A stretch of 64,000 nt of DNA from Polaromonas sp. (GCF_012927455.1 NZ_JABBPE010000008.1:62001-126000), one strand, 5' to 3'; positions 27,465-40,064 are shown, numbered from the stretch's first letter. Notes: generated by a model not told the origin, from the letters alone. Numbers and translations are program-made.

Positions 27465-29225
27465 TCAAACGCTTCTAAAACGCTCCTCTTCCTGCATCCG
27501 CAGCACGCGCCGCTGCACCTTGCCGGTGGTGGTCATCGGCAGCGCATCTATGAATTCGATCTCCTTGGGGTACTCGTAGGGCGCCAACATGGTTTTCACA
27601 TGGCGCTGCAGTTCAGCCACCAATTCTGCATCAAATTTGGCTGTAGCCAAGGAAGAGCGGGCGCGAGCAGCTATCAATTCAGGAGCAAGCACGACGTAGG
27701 CCTTGACCACGGCGCCGCGCTCCCGGTCAGGTTTGGGCACCACCGCCACGTTGGCCACCGCCGGGTGCTTGACCAGACAGTTTTCGATTTCGCCGGGGCC
27801 GATGCGGTAACCGGCGGCCTTGAACACATCGTCGGCGCGGCCCTCGTACCAGAGATAGCCGTCAGCATCGCGCCGCGCCAGATCGCCGGTGCGGCACCAG
27901 TCTCCAGCAAACTTGGCTTGGGTGGCGGCGTCGTTCTTCCAGTAGCCCAGAAAGAAAATCGGGTCCGCAGCGCCATGGCTGTCGAAACGGTTCACCGCCA
28001 CATCGCCCGGCACTCCAACGGCGCATTCATGGCCGTCGTCATCAATCACCGCCACGCGGTGACCGGGGTAGCCCTTGCCCATGCTGCCCGGCTTGGCTGG
28101 CCAAAACCTGGCGCAATTGCCCACGACATAGTTGATTTCAGTCTGGCCAAACATTTCGTTGAGCGTCACGCCGAGTTGTTGCTGGCAGTAGGCAAATACC
28201 GCATCGCCGACAGCTTCGCCGGCGCTCATCAGGCCTTGCAGGCGCAGCGCGAACCACTCGCGCGGCTGCGGAAAGGCCTTCATCATGGCCTTGAGCGCGG
28301 TGGGAAACAGGAAGGTGTGCGTCACGCCCTGCTGCTGCATCAGGCTGAAGGCCAGTTCGGGGCTGAAACGGCCATTGAAAGCCACGATAGGCCGGCCAAA
28401 ATACAGCGTGGGCAGCAGCGCATCCATCAGCCCACCGGTCCAGGCCCAATCGGCCGGACTCCAGAAAATCGCGCTTGACGCAGCGTTGCGCTGGCCGTCA
28501 AAGCCAAACCAGTTCTGGCTGCAGACAAAGCCAGGCAGGTTGCCCAGCAGCGCACGGTGCGGCAGTAGCGCGCCTTTGGGCGGGCCGGTGGTGCCGCTGG
28601 TATAGATCAGCACCGCCGCTTCGTCGGCCTTGGTCTTCACGGCGGTAAAGGTTGGCTGCCACGCCGGTGCGGCTGCCGTGAAGTTGACATCGCCCTGCCC
28701 TGTGGCTGCTCCGACGGCAACAATGCTGCGCAGCGCCGGGCATTGCTGCCTGACGCCCTGCACGCTGGCAATCGAGCTTTCATCGCAAAGGGCGACCACC
28801 GCCTCGCTGTCCTGCAGCCGAAACGCCAACGCCTCCGGGCCGAACAGCATGGACAGCGGCATGGCCACCGCACCCATTTGAAATACCGCGATGTAGGCCA
28901 CGGCCGTTTCAAAGCGCTGCGGCATGACGATGGCCACACGATCGCCGCGCGCCACGCCCAGCCCGGCCAGCAGGTGGCTCAGCGCGTCCGCTGCGCGCTG
29001 CAGCTCTGAATAAGTATGCAATAGGGTTCTAGCCCCCGTCTGATGGACGCGGATAGCTATTCTTTTTGTAGCGTCTCGCCGCCCCAGGTCGGCCCGGGCC
29101 CAGCGGCTGCAGCAGACCTCGGCAATGTTCAAGTGCTCGTCGACCTGCCAGCGAAAGCCGTGGTGCAGGGCCGCATAGTGGTCGGGCGGGTCGATTTTTC
29201 TGTCGCTGTCTTGACTGTGCTGCAA
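27465..29225 (-). CDS. AMP-dependent acyl-CoA synthetase
   Basis: The 586-residue ligase activates a carboxylic acid via acyl-AMP to its CoA ester. Motifs: AMP-binding P-loop YTSGTTGPPKG (about 205-215), FGQTE (about 355), the hinge region WYEGRADDVFKAAGYR (about 455-470) and the catalytic lysine in TTTGKVQRR. It resembles acetyl-/medium-chain (AcsM-like) members; the substrate is unknown. The start is probably TTG 29225, because AGGAGG ends 6 bases before it, and the longer frame from TTG 29252 would place this site inside the gene. Two copies of the 49-bp repeat are read in frame (residues about 51-67 and 514-529). Confidence 0.9.
   Translation of the reverse strand: MQHSQDSDRKIDPPDHYAALHHGFRWQVDEHLNIAEVCCSRWARADLGRRDATKRIAIRVHQTGARTLLHTYSELQRAADALSHLLAGLGVARGDRVAIVMPQRFETAVAYIAVFQMGAVAMPLSMLFGPEALAFRLQDSEAVVALCDESSIASVQGVRQQCPALRSIVAVGAATGQGDVNFTAAAPAWQPTFTAVKTKADEAAVLIYTSGTTGPPKGALLPHRALLGNLPGFVCSQNWFGFDGQRNAASSAIFWSPADWAWTGGLMDALLPTLYFGRPIVAFNGRFSPELAFSLMQQQGVTHTFLFPTALKAMMKAFPQPREWFALRLQGLMSAGEAVGDAVFAYCQQQLGVTLNEMFGQTEINYVVGNCARFWPAKPGSMGKGYPGHRVAVIDDDGHECAVGVPGDVAVNRFDSHGAADPIFFLGYWKNDAATQAKFAGDWCRTGDLARRDADGYLWYEGRADDVFKAAGYRIGPGEIENCLVKHPAVANVAVVPKPDRERGAVVKAYVVLAPELIAARARSSLATAKFDAELVAELQRHVKTMLAPYEYPKEIEFIDALPMTTTGKVQRRVLRMQEEERFRSV
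27638..27686 (+). repeat. 49-bp interspersed repeat, intragenic copy (C-terminal)
   Basis: The plus strand shows GGCTGTAGCC, GCGGGCGCGAGCAGCTATC and AGGAGCA at family spacings. The coding strand reads GCT CCT GAA TTG ATA GCT (APELIA) and continues ARARSSLATA. It lies in the small C-terminal domain of the synthetase, before the HVKTMLAPYEYP segment, where homologues usually have a short variable loop. Confidence 0.75.
29025..29073 (+). repeat. 49-bp interspersed repeat, intragenic copy (N-terminal)
   Basis: The plus strand shows GGTTCTAGCCCCCGT, then GGACGCGGATAGCTAT and TTTGTAGCG. The coding strand reads GCT ACA AAA AGA ATA GCT (ATKRIA). It is the second copy within the same gene, again in the same phase. 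Confidence 0.7.
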
Positions 29226-29245
29226 CGCCGTCCTCCTTATGATTG

Positions 29246-30265
29246 ATGCCAATGTACAAAGAAAAGCGTTCTGCCCGCAGCGAGTTTGTCCCTATACGCG
29301 GGCTCAGCTACCACGTTCGGATTTGGGATAGCCGTGACACCAGGGCCACGGCCGCCAGCGCCGGGCCGCCCCAAGCAAAGCCAGCCCCCTTGGGGGGCAG
29401 CGTATTACACGAAGTGAAAAGCGTGGGGGCACCTTTGTTTCTGCTGCACGGCTGGATGGATGTGGCCGCTTCCTACCAGTTCATGGTGGATGCCTTTTCC
29501 GACGCGTTTGCAGCGGGCCGCAACATCATTGCGCCCGACTGGCGCGGCTTTGGCCAAACCAGATCAAGCCCAAGCCAGTCAGGAGGCCAGGCCGACAACT
29601 ACTGGCCTGCCGATTACCTGGCCGACCTCGACTTTTTGCTGGACCACTATGCACCCGGCCAGGCGGTGGACCTGGTCGGCCACAGCATGGGCGGCAATGT
29701 TGCCATGCTGTATGCGGGGGTGCGCCCAGAGCGCGTTCGCAAGCTGGTCAATCTGGAAGGGTTTGGCCTGCCAGTCAGCAAGCCCAGCCAAGCCCCTGGC
29801 CGCTATGCCCAGTGGATGGACGAGTTGAAAAGCCTGCAGCGCGGCGAGCTGGACCTGAAGACCTACAACGATGTGGGCGGCGTCGCTCGGCGGCTGATGC
29901 GGACCAATCCCCGCCTGAGCGTCGACAAGGCCAATTGGCTGGCCTGTCATTGGGCCCGACCTGACGCCGAAGGCAAATGGAAAATTCTTGGGGAGCCGGC
30001 GCACAAGGTCACGAGCGCACAGCTTTACCGGCTTGACGAAGTAATAGAAATTTACCGCTGCATCAGCGCCCCCATGCTGGCCGTGGAGGCCTCCAGCGAC
30101 TCCATGCAAAGCTGGTGGCAAGGCAAGTACACGTTGGACGAGTACCACGAAAGGCTTAAACAAATTCCGCATGCGCAGGTTGCCGTCATCCAGGACGCAG
30201 GCCACATGCTGCACCATGACCAACCTGGGCAACTGGCTCAATTGATCGCCGATTTCTTAAGCTAA
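29246..30265 (+). CDS. Alpha/beta hydrolase with in-frame repeat insertion
   Basis: The 339-residue protein has the alpha/beta-hydrolase fold: oxyanion motif LLHGWMDVAAS (about residues 66-76), nucleophile elbow GHSMGGN (about 150-156), an acid in AVEASSD and the histidine in DAGHMLHHD. The substrate is unknown. Between the first strand (YHVRIWD) and the oxyanion strand, residues about 39-62 are encoded by a GC-rich interspersed repeat (29361-29430, peptide KPAPLGGSVLHEVKSVGA). Starts at 29246 and 29252 (ATG) are both possible; the gap to the divergent synthetase start is only about 20 bases. Confidence 0.85.
   Translation: MPMYKEKRSARSEFVPIRGLSYHVRIWDSRDTRATAASAGPPQAKPAPLGGSVLHEVKSVGAPLFLLHGWMDVAASYQFMVDAFSDAFAAGRNIIAPDWRGFGQTRSSPSQSGGQADNYWPADYLADLDFLLDHYAPGQAVDLVGHSMGGNVAMLYAGVRPERVRKLVNLEGFGLPVSKPSQAPGRYAQWMDELKSLQRGELDLKTYNDVGGVARRLMRTNPRLSVDKANWLACHWARPDAEGKWKILGEPAHKVTSAQLYRLDEVIEIYRCISAPMLAVEASSDSMQSWWQGKYTLDEYHERLKQIPHAQVAVIQDAGHMLHHDQPGQLAQLIADFLS
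29361..29430 (-). repeat. GC-rich interspersed repeat inside hydrolase gene
   Basis: The plus strand (GCCGGGCCGCCCCAAGC, CCCCCTTGGGGGGCAG and TATTACACGAAGTGAAAAGC) is nearly identical to the copy at 14407-14476 between the sigma and anti-sigma genes. Here it is read through without a stop, adding about 24 residues. Confidence 0.88.
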
Positions 30266-30342
30266 GTTCGGTAGCGCACATTAAAGAGTGGGGAGCCAGG
30301 AGGACAATCAGTCCTTTTTGCGCGCTCGGCGCGGAAACAACC

Positions 30343-33846
<3,504 letters not shown>

Positions 33847-33848
33847 GC

Positions 33849-34745
33849 ATGCAGAAAAGCGCGCGCCTCGTCGAGTCATATCAGGCCGCGCCAACCTCAG
33901 GCATGGAGGCCGCGGCCGGCGATGGCGACAACGGTTGCCACGCCGATAGCGAAATGCATCAGCTGATGGAGGCGATTTACCTTCAGTACAGCTACGATTT
34001 TCGGGACTACTCGGGCGCCTCGCAAAAGCGCCGGGTCGGCCAGGCGCTGGCACATCTGGCCTGCCCAACGATCCCGGCGCTGCAGGCTGGCGTGCTGCGC
34101 GACCCCGGCATGTTCGCGCAGTTGCTGCAGTACCTGACGATTCCAGTCAGCGAAATGTTTCGTGACCCGACATTTTTCCTGGCCTTGCGCCAGCAGGTGA
34201 TACCGCGGCTGCATACCTATCCTTCTGTCAAGGTGTGGATTGCCGGCTGCAGCACTGGCGAAGAGGCTTATTCGCTGGCCATCGTGTTGAAAGAAGAAGG
34301 CTTGCTGGAACGCACGCAGATTTATGCGACCGACATCAATCCGCATTCGCTGGACAAAGCCAGGCAAGGTATTTTCCCTTTGGGCAGCATCAAGGGCCAC
34401 ACCGCCAATTACCAGAAGTCGGGCGGCAAGCAGGCCTTTTCCGACTACTACTGCGCCGCTTACAACGCCGCGATTCTTGACAAGTCACTACGCGAAAACA
34501 TCACCTTTGCCGACCACAGCCTGGCGACCGACAGCGTATTTTCCGAGACCCAGATGGTGCTGTGCCGCAACGTGCTGATCTACTTCAACCAGAAGCTGCA
34601 GGACCGCGCATTGGGCCTGTTTCATGAATCCTTGAGCCACCGTGGCCTGCTGGGCCTGGGGCGCAAGGAGAGCATTGACTTTTCAGACTACGCCACACGC
34701 TTTGAGGCTGTGATCAAGCCTGAGCGGATTTTCCGCAAGCTTTAG
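33849..34745 (+). CDS. CheR-type protein methyltransferase
   Basis: The 298-residue protein uses S-adenosylmethionine to methylate glutamates, classically on chemoreceptors. The SAM site WIAGCSTGEEAYSLAI and the later QMVLCRNVLIYF are family hallmarks, and the N-terminal helical domain is present. The start ATG 33849 is 2 bases after the kinase stop; a longer frame from 33819 would overlap it. No chemoreceptor gene is in this window, so the target may be the neighbouring kinase or a protein elsewhere. It is co-directional and tightly packed with cheB. Confidence 0.93.
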   Translation: MQKSARLVESYQAAPTSGMEAAAGDGDNGCHADSEMHQLMEAIYLQYSYDFRDYSGASQKRRVGQALAHLACPTIPALQAGVLRDPGMFAQLLQYLTIPVSEMFRDPTFFLALRQQVIPRLHTYPSVKVWIAGCSTGEEAYSLAIVLKEEGLLERTQIYATDINPHSLDKARQGIFPLGSIKGHTANYQKSGGKQAFSDYYCAAYNAAILDKSLRENITFADHSLATDSVFSETQMVLCRNVLIYFNQKLQDRALGLFHESLSHRGLLGLGRKESIDFSDYATRFEAVIKPERIFRKL

Positions 34746-34758
34746 GCCATCGCCTTCC

Positions 34759-35358
34759 ATGAGCAGCATGCAGCACGCACCACAACAGACCATCGAAGCG
34801 GTGGTGATAGGCGCATCCGCCGGCGGCGTGTCGGCCTTGCTGACCTTGTTGTCTGACTTGCCGGCGAGCTTTCGCCTGCCAATAGTGGCGCTTTTGCATC
34901 TACCCGACGACCGCGACAGCGAACTGGCCGATATCTTCCAACATCGGCTGGCTATCGCGGTGCGTGAGGCGGCAGACAAGGAAATCATTGCGCCGGCAAC
35001 GCTTTATTTCGCCGGATCAGGCTATCACTTGTCGGTGGAAATGGACCGCTCTTTTTCATTGAGCTGCGAAGCACCGGTGCATTACTCGCGCCCATCGATT
35101 GACGTGCTGATGGAATCCGCCGCGGACGCTTATGGCGCAGGCCTGGCCGGTATTTTGCTTACGGGCGCCAACTTCGACGGGGCAGCGGGGCTGGCCAAAA
35201 TAAGGCAGCGCGGCGGGCTCACCGTCGTGCAGGATCCGGGCGAGGCCCAGGTTCCCACCATGCCCGAAGCGGCCATCCGCAAGCGGCAACCCAACCTGAT
35301 TCTTACGCTGGACGGCATTCGCCGCCTGCTCCTCCAACTGGACGGAACTTCATGCTGA
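34759..35358 (+). CDS. CheB-type methylesterase without receiver domain
   Basis: The 199-residue protein is the catalytic domain of CheB only. The nucleophile serine is in GASAGGVSAL (about 14-23), the histidine in LLHLPDDRDSE and the aspartate in LLTGANFDGAAGL. The last motif departs from the usual GMGxDGxxGL. The lack of the regulatory receiver means activity is not controlled in the standard way; the receivers of the adjacent kinases may take that role. Its stop overlaps the start of the next gene by 7 bases. Confidence 0.92.
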   Translation: MSSMQHAPQQTIEAVVIGASAGGVSALLTLLSDLPASFRLPIVALLHLPDDRDSELADIFQHRLAIAVREAADKEIIAPATLYFAGSGYHLSVEMDRSFSLSCEAPVHYSRPSIDVLMESAADAYGAGLAGILLTGANFDGAAGLAKIRQRGGLTVVQDPGEAQVPTMPEAAIRKRQPNLILTLDGIRRLLLQLDGTSC

Positions 35359-36602
35359 ACAACAACAACAACGACCCGGCAAAAATCCTGATCGTGGACG
35401 ATCTGCCGGAGAACCTGCTCGCGCTTGACGCGCTGATTCGCCAGGAAGACCGGATTATTTTCCAGGCTTCTTGCGGCGTCGATGCGCTGGCGCTACTGCT
35501 AGAGCATGATTTTGCGCTGGCCATATTGGACGTGCAGATGCCGGGCATGAACGGCTTCGAGCTGGCCGAGCTGATGCGCGGCACCGAAAAAACACACCAC
35601 ATTCCCATCGTTTTTGTCAGCGCTGCCGGCAAGGAGTCGAACTACGCCTTCAAGGGCTATGAATCGGGCGCGGTGGACTTTTTGTACAAGCCACTCGATA
35701 TCCACGCCGTCAAGAGCAAGGTCCATGTGTTCGTCGAGCTGTACTGCCAGCGCCGCGAGGCGCGCCGGCAACTTCAGGCTTTGGAACAGAGCCGGCAGGC
35801 GCAGGAGGCGCTGGTGCAGCAACTGCAAACCGCCCAGGGCGAGCTGCAAGGTGCCATCCGCATGCGCGATGACTTCATGTCGGTGGTGGCGCATGAGCTG
35901 TGCACACCGCTCAACACGCTGTTTCTTGATTCGCAGGTGCGCAAGCTTCAGCTTGACCGGGGCAATAGCGCCATTTTCGACGCGACCTACCTGCAAAAAA
36001 TGGTGGCACGCGACCAGCGGCAAATCCAGAGCATGGTGAATTTGATCAACGACATGCAGGACGTCGCGCGCATTCGCAGCAACCGCCTGTCGATTCGCCC
36101 GCACCCGGTGGAACTGTCCACGCTGCTGGCCCGTGTGGTCGACAACCTGTCGCACCAGGCGGCGGCTGCGGGCAGCACCATCACGCTGCATGCCGAGCAG
36201 CCTATCACCGGCCATTGGGACGAATTCAGGATCGAGCAGGTGGTCATCAACCTGCTGACCAACACGCTGCGCTACGGCAACGGCAAACCGGTTGACGTCA
36301 GCCTGACGACAACGGCCGAGGGCGCCAGCATAGCGGTGCGCGACCAGGGCAAGGGCATCTCCGCGCAAGACCAGCAACGTATTTTTGAACAGTTCGAGCG
36401 CGTCGCCGGAAATGATCACGCGGGCGGCCTTGGATTGGGTCTGTTCATCACCCGGCAGTTGGTCGAAGCTCATGGCGGCAGCATCAGCGTGCAAAGCCAG
36501 TTAGGCGAAGGTTCCGTGTTCACGGTCACGCTGCCGCTGGCGGCTGCTGCCGAAACGGCGCTTGGGCGCAGCGCGCCAGAGCATGAGAAAATAGTTGGTT
36601 AA
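35352..36602 (+). CDS. Receiver-histidine kinase (soluble hybrid)
   Basis: The 416-residue protein has an N-terminal receiver (about 8-125, phospho-acceptor D60 in ILDVQMPG), a coiled-coil linker (about 130-170) and a kinase core with H181 ([11 protein letters not shown]) and ATPase motifs DQGKGIS and GLGLGLFI. There is no membrane segment. It can receive phosphate from another kinase and pass on a new signal, so it probably acts after the large CHASE3 kinase. It ends the operon, 40 bases before prfB. Confidence 0.92.
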   Translation: MLNNNNNDPAKILIVDDLPENLLALDALIRQEDRIIFQASCGVDALALLLEHDFALAILDVQMPGMNGFELAELMRGTEKTHHIPIVFVSAAGKESNYAFKGYESGAVDFLYKPLDIHAVKSKVHVFVELYCQRREARRQLQALEQSRQAQEALVQQLQTAQGELQGAIRMRDDFMSVVAHELCTPLNTLFLDSQVRKLQLDRGNSAIFDATYLQKMVARDQRQIQSMVNLINDMQDVARIRSNRLSIRPHPVELSTLLARVVDNLSHQAAAAGSTITLHAEQPITGHWDEFRIEQVVINLLTNTLRYGNGKPVDVSLTTTAEGASIAVRDQGKGISAQDQQRIFEQFERVAGNDHAGGLGLGLFITRQLVEAHGGSISVQSQLGEGSVFTVTLPLAAAAETALGRSAPEHEKIVG

Positions 36603-36641
36603 ACCCCAAGCTCAATCCCCAGCTCAAGACAGGACTCTCTC

Positions 36642-37746
36642 ATGGACGCAGAACACATCAACCTCATTGGCAACCAGCTGGCAGACCTCAGCAACCGGGT
36701 CAATGAGCTTCGGGGGTATCTTTGACTACCCTGCCAAAGAACGCAAGTTAAGCGAAGTCAACGCCGCGCTCGAAGACCCCAAGGTCTGGGACATCCCCAA
36801 GCGCGCACAGGAACTCGGCCGCGAAAAGAAATCGCTTGAAGACGTGGTGCTGGTGATCGACCGGCTGACCGGTGAGCTCGCCGACAACACCGAGCTGTTC
36901 GAAATGTCCAAGAGCGATGGCGACGAGGCCGGCATGCAGGCGATTGAAGCGGAGGCCGCCAAGGTGGTTGCCGAGGTCGAGAAAATGGAATTTCGCCGGA
37001 TGTTCAACAACCCGGCCGACCCGCTGAACGCCTTTCTGGACATCCAGGCCGGCGCCGGCGGCACCGAAGCCTGCGACTGGGCCAGCATGTTGCTGCGCCA
37101 GTACCTCAAGTACGCCGAGCGCAAGGGCTTCAAGACCCAGGTTGAAGACGAATCACCGGGCGACACCGCCGGCATCAAGGGCGCCACCATCAAGATCGAA
37201 GGTGAATACGCCTTTGGCCTGCTGCGTACCGAAACCGGCGTGCACCGGCTGGTGCGCAAGTCGCCATTCGACTCGTCGGGCGGGCGCCACACCTCATTCG
37301 CCTCGGTGTTTGTCTACCCGGAGATTGACGATTCGATCGAGATCGACATCAACCCGTCGGACGTTCGGGTCGATACCTATCGGGCGTCCGGCGCCGGCGG
37401 CCAGCACATCAACAAGACCGACTCGGCGGTGCGCCTGACGCACTTGCCGACCGGCATTGTGGTGCAGTGTCAGGACGGTAGATCGCAGCACGGCAACCGC
37501 GACGTGGCGTGGAAGCGCCTGCGCTCGCGTCTGTACGACTTCGAAATGCGCAAGCGCCAGGCCGAGCAGCAAAAGCTCGAAGACAGCAAGACCGACGTGG
37601 GCTGGGGCCACCAGATCCGAAGCTACGTGCTCGACCAGAGCCGCATCAAGGATTTGCGCACCAACTACGAGACCTCGGCGACGCAAAAAGTGCTGGATGG
37701 GGATTTGGACCCGTTCATTGAGGCTTCGCTTAAGCAAGGGGTTTAG
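36642..37746 (+). CDS. prfB: Peptide chain release factor 2, programmed +1 frameshift
   Basis: RF2 ends translation at UGA and UAA. Reading begins at ATG 36642 ([12 protein letters not shown]) and reaches CTT at 36720-36722 followed by an in-frame TGA (36723-36725). A +1 shift at CTT-TGA-C continues with GAC at 36724 and gives 367 residues in all (join 36642-36722 and 36724-37746). The main part has the codon-recognition motif SPF ([11 protein letters not shown]) and the peptidyl-hydrolysis motif GGQ ([11 protein letters not shown]). Low RF2 leaves the stop unread and favours the shift, so the gene controls its own level. lysS does not follow; the operon ends here. Confidence 0.95.
36711..36726 (+). 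promoter_or_regulatory. prfB +1 frameshift site
   Basis: The internal Shine-Dalgarno-like GGGGG (36712-36716) stands three bases before the slippery CTT TGA C (36720-36726), the same arrangement as in E. coli prfB. Confidence 0.95.
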
Positions 37747-37841
37747 AGTTTCGGGTTTGGATGCGGGACGAACAGCGCTGCGCGAGTAGCGCTATTGCAC
37801 ATGGTCAGTGTGCGTTTTGCGCTTTTTCCCCTATTAAATTA

Positions 37842-37890
37842 GCCTCTAGCCCAATGACTACGGGCGTTAATAGCTATTTATTTGATAGCG
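37842..37890 (+). repeat. 49-bp interspersed repeat, intergenic
   Basis: A near-consensus copy: GCCTCTAGCCCAATGACTAC, then GGGCGTTAATAGCTAT and TTATTTGATAGCG. It follows prfB. Confidence 0.92.
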
Positions 37891-37970
37891 CGGTTACCTT
37901 TTCTTAGTCCGCTGGCCGGGAGTCGCCCGGCCCCGGAACTCAAACCAACATCAAAACCTGGGTCAGTATC

Positions 37971-38018
37971 CGCTATCAATTCAATAGCTTCTTACACTCG
38001 TACCTATTGGGCTAGCGG
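37971..38018 (-). repeat. 49-bp interspersed repeat, inverted relative to neighbour
   Basis: On the minus strand: GCCGCTAGCCCAATAGGTAC, then GAGTGTAAGAAGCTATTG and AATTGATAGCG. With the copy at 37842 it forms an inverted pair 80 bases apart in the convergent gap between prfB and the response-regulator gene. I see nothing else in 37747-38050. Confidence 0.9.
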
Positions 38019-38050
38019 CATAAAACATCATCAAAAGGGGCTTGGCCACA

Positions 38051-38689
38051 CTAACTGGCAGCCACATCAATCAAGCCATGCCGAACCGCCAACAAGGCCA
38101 TTTCCGCCTGATTGACCAGCCCCAGCTTCTGCTTGATGTTGTAGAGATGCGTACCGACGGTAGAGGCCGAGAGCGCGAGCGTCTCCGAGATTTGCGCCAC
38201 TGACTGCCCGTGCGCCAGTTGCACAAACACCTCAAACTCGCGCGCGGAAAGTTTTTCCATCGGCCCCTGCGTGCCCGTGAGGTTCTGCACCGCCATGCGC
38301 TGCGCGATCTGCGCGTCCAGGTAGCGTTGCCCTTTGGCGATCAGGCGGATGGCGTCTATCAGCACTTCGGGTGCGCTGCGCTTGGACAGGTAGCCGAGCG
38401 CGCCGGCCTGCAGCGCCCGCTTCGGGTGGCTGGTGTCTTCATGGGCCGACAGGGCCAGAATGCGCGCGCGGGAATTTTTAGCCAGCAGGCGCTTGATGGC
38501 CTCGATGCCGCCCATTCCCGCCATGGCAATGTCCATCACCACGACGTCGGGTGCCACGGCCTCATACATCTGGCAGGCCGCCTCGCCGCTGTCGGCCTCG
38601 GCCACCACCTCAATGTCATCGCAGGCTTGCAGCAGCAACCTGAAGCCGGTACGCACCACCGCATGATCATCCACCAGCATGACTTTCAT
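38051..38689 (-). CDS. LuxR/NarL-family response regulator
   Basis: The 212-residue regulator has a receiver (about 1-120, phospho-acceptor D53 in VVVMDIAM, Lys in GYLSKRS) and a C-terminal LuxR-type helix-turn-helix (about 145-205, LSAREFEVFVQLAHGQSVAQ). It is the partner of the kinase encoded just upstream, whose 3' end overlaps this gene by 23 bases. The operon is divergent from pqqA, so control of PQQ synthesis or of PQQ-dependent dehydrogenases is a reasonable guess, not shown. Confidence 0.93.
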   Translation of the reverse strand: MKVMLVDDHAVVRTGFRLLLQACDDIEVVAEADSGEAACQMYEAVAPDVVVMDIAMAGMGGIEAIKRLLAKNSRARILALSAHEDTSHPKRALQAGALGYLSKRSAPEVLIDAIRLIAKGQRYLDAQIAQRMAVQNLTGTQGPMEKLSAREFEVFVQLAHGQSVAQISETLALSASTVGTHLYNIKQKLGLVNQAEMALLAVRHGLIDVAAS

Positions 38690-40064
38690 TGGAACCCCCT
38701 TTTTCCTGTTGACGGTTCACGTCGCGGTTCACCGGCAGGCGCACGCGGATATGAATTCCCGCGGGCTCGACCTGTTTCAGCTCAAAACTGCCGCCCAGCG
38801 CCTGCGCACGTTCGCGCATGCCGGGTACGCCAAAGTGGTCAGTCGCCTGCAGATCCTCCAGCCGGCCGCGTCCGTTGTCCACCACGTCCAGTTGCAGGCT
38901 GGTCGCTGTGGCCACCACGGTGACATCAATACGGCTGGCCTGCGCATGGCGCAAGGCGTTGTTGACGGCCTCCTGCATGATGCGATAAACCGCCGTGGCG
39001 AGCGCGCCCTCCAGCCCGTCCAGCTCGCCGCTGGTGCTGAGCTTCAGGCCCATATCAGGGTGGTACACCCGCCAGTCGCCCAGCAGGTCCTGCAGCGCAT
39101 CGGGCAGGCCAAAGCGGTCAAGTGCCAGCGGACGCAGCTGGGAGATCAACCGGTGCACGCCGTCGTAGATCTGATCAGCGCAATCCATCACCAGCCGCGC
39201 CGAGCGCTCAATCAGCGCATCGTTCCCCGCCACCCGGCGCGCAATGGCCAGGCCCGCGCTCTTGATGGCGGTGACCTGCTGGCCCAGTTCATCATGTAGT
39301 TCGCGTGCGATGGCGCCGCGCTCCTGCTCGATGCGCGCCTGAATGATCTGCGTGAACTCGCGGTTCTGGGCCAGGGCCTGGGTTGCTTCAAGCGCCTGTC
39401 GCCTGGCCAGTGCCGCATCTTGCACCGATTGGGCCATGCGATTGAAAGCGTGGCTGATCTGCCGCCCTTCATGCCCCGACAAGGCGGGCAGGCGCGTGTC
39501 GTAAGCGCCCTGCTCCATGCGCCGCAGGCCATGCACCACCAGCCGCAAAGGCCTGGTGGCCCGTCCTAACAGCGCGTACACCAGCCCATTGCCCAGCACA
39601 AATCCTGCAAAAACCATCCACAGCAACGGGCGCAAATTGTCCCAGCCGTCGAGCGTGGCACGCGACGGGTCAGCCTGCAGCACGATGCGCCCGATGGGCA
39701 GGGTGATGTCTTTCGGTGTCAGCGGCGAGGACACCAGGCGGGCATACCACTGCGGCGCCTCGCGACCGACCTTGTAGGTAGACGGCGGCGAACGGTAAAT
39801 CAGCTCCCCCTGCCCGCCATACAAAGTGATTTCGTTGGCGCGCACGCGCCCCACGCGGGTCAGGTAGTCGGTCATGCCGACCAGGCCGCTGGCGTCATAA
39901 ACCCAGTTCACCCGGGACAGCAACTGCGACGCGACGACGTTGGCGCCCATCACTTCCTCGTAGACACTGCGCCGCGTGTCGTCAATCTGCAGCCCGACCA
40001 GCACCGACGCAAAAACAAGCATCAACGCCGTGACGATCAGGTTGATCTGCAGCCGCAGGCTCAT
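38667..40064 (-). CDS. Membrane sensor histidine kinase (HisKA_3, NarX/UhpB-like)
   Basis: The 465-residue kinase has a membrane helix (about 7-27), a periplasmic domain (about 28-150), a second helix (about 165-185), a HAMP linker (about 190-245), a HisKA_3 dimer domain with the phospho-accepting His in ARELHDELGQQV, and an ATPase domain with NALRHAQ and VDNGRG. I start at ATG 40064, which overlaps the stop of the aminopeptidase gene (ATGA) and gives a normal N-terminus (MSLRLQINLIVTAL). The frame is open 63 codons further upstream, antisense-like. The sensed signal is unknown. Confidence 0.92.
   Translation of the reverse strand: MSLRLQINLIVTALMLVFASVLVGLQIDDTRRSVYEEVMGANVVASQLLSRVNWVYDASGLVGMTDYLTRVGRVRANEITLYGGQGELIYRSPPSTYKVGREAPQWYARLVSSPLTPKDITLPIGRIVLQADPSRATLDGWDNLRPLLWMVFAGFVLGNGLVYALLGRATRPLRLVVHGLRRMEQGAYDTRLPALSGHEGRQISHAFNRMAQSVQDAALARRQALEATQALAQNREFTQIIQARIEQERGAIARELHDELGQQVTAIKSAGLAIARRVAGNDALIERSARLVMDCADQIYDGVHRLISQLRPLALDRFGLPDALQDLLGDWRVYHPDMGLKLSTSGELDGLEGALATAVYRIMQEAVNNALRHAQASRIDVTVVATATSLQLDVVDNGRGRLEDLQATDHFGVPGMRERAQALGGSFELKQVEPAGIHIRVRLPVNRDVNRQQEKGGSNESHAGG

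Noticed and set aside
36595..37746. Single 383-aa frame as prfB
   Set aside because: The N-terminus in that frame is not RF2-like; the true N-terminus is in the zero frame from 36642 with a +1 shift at 36720-36726.
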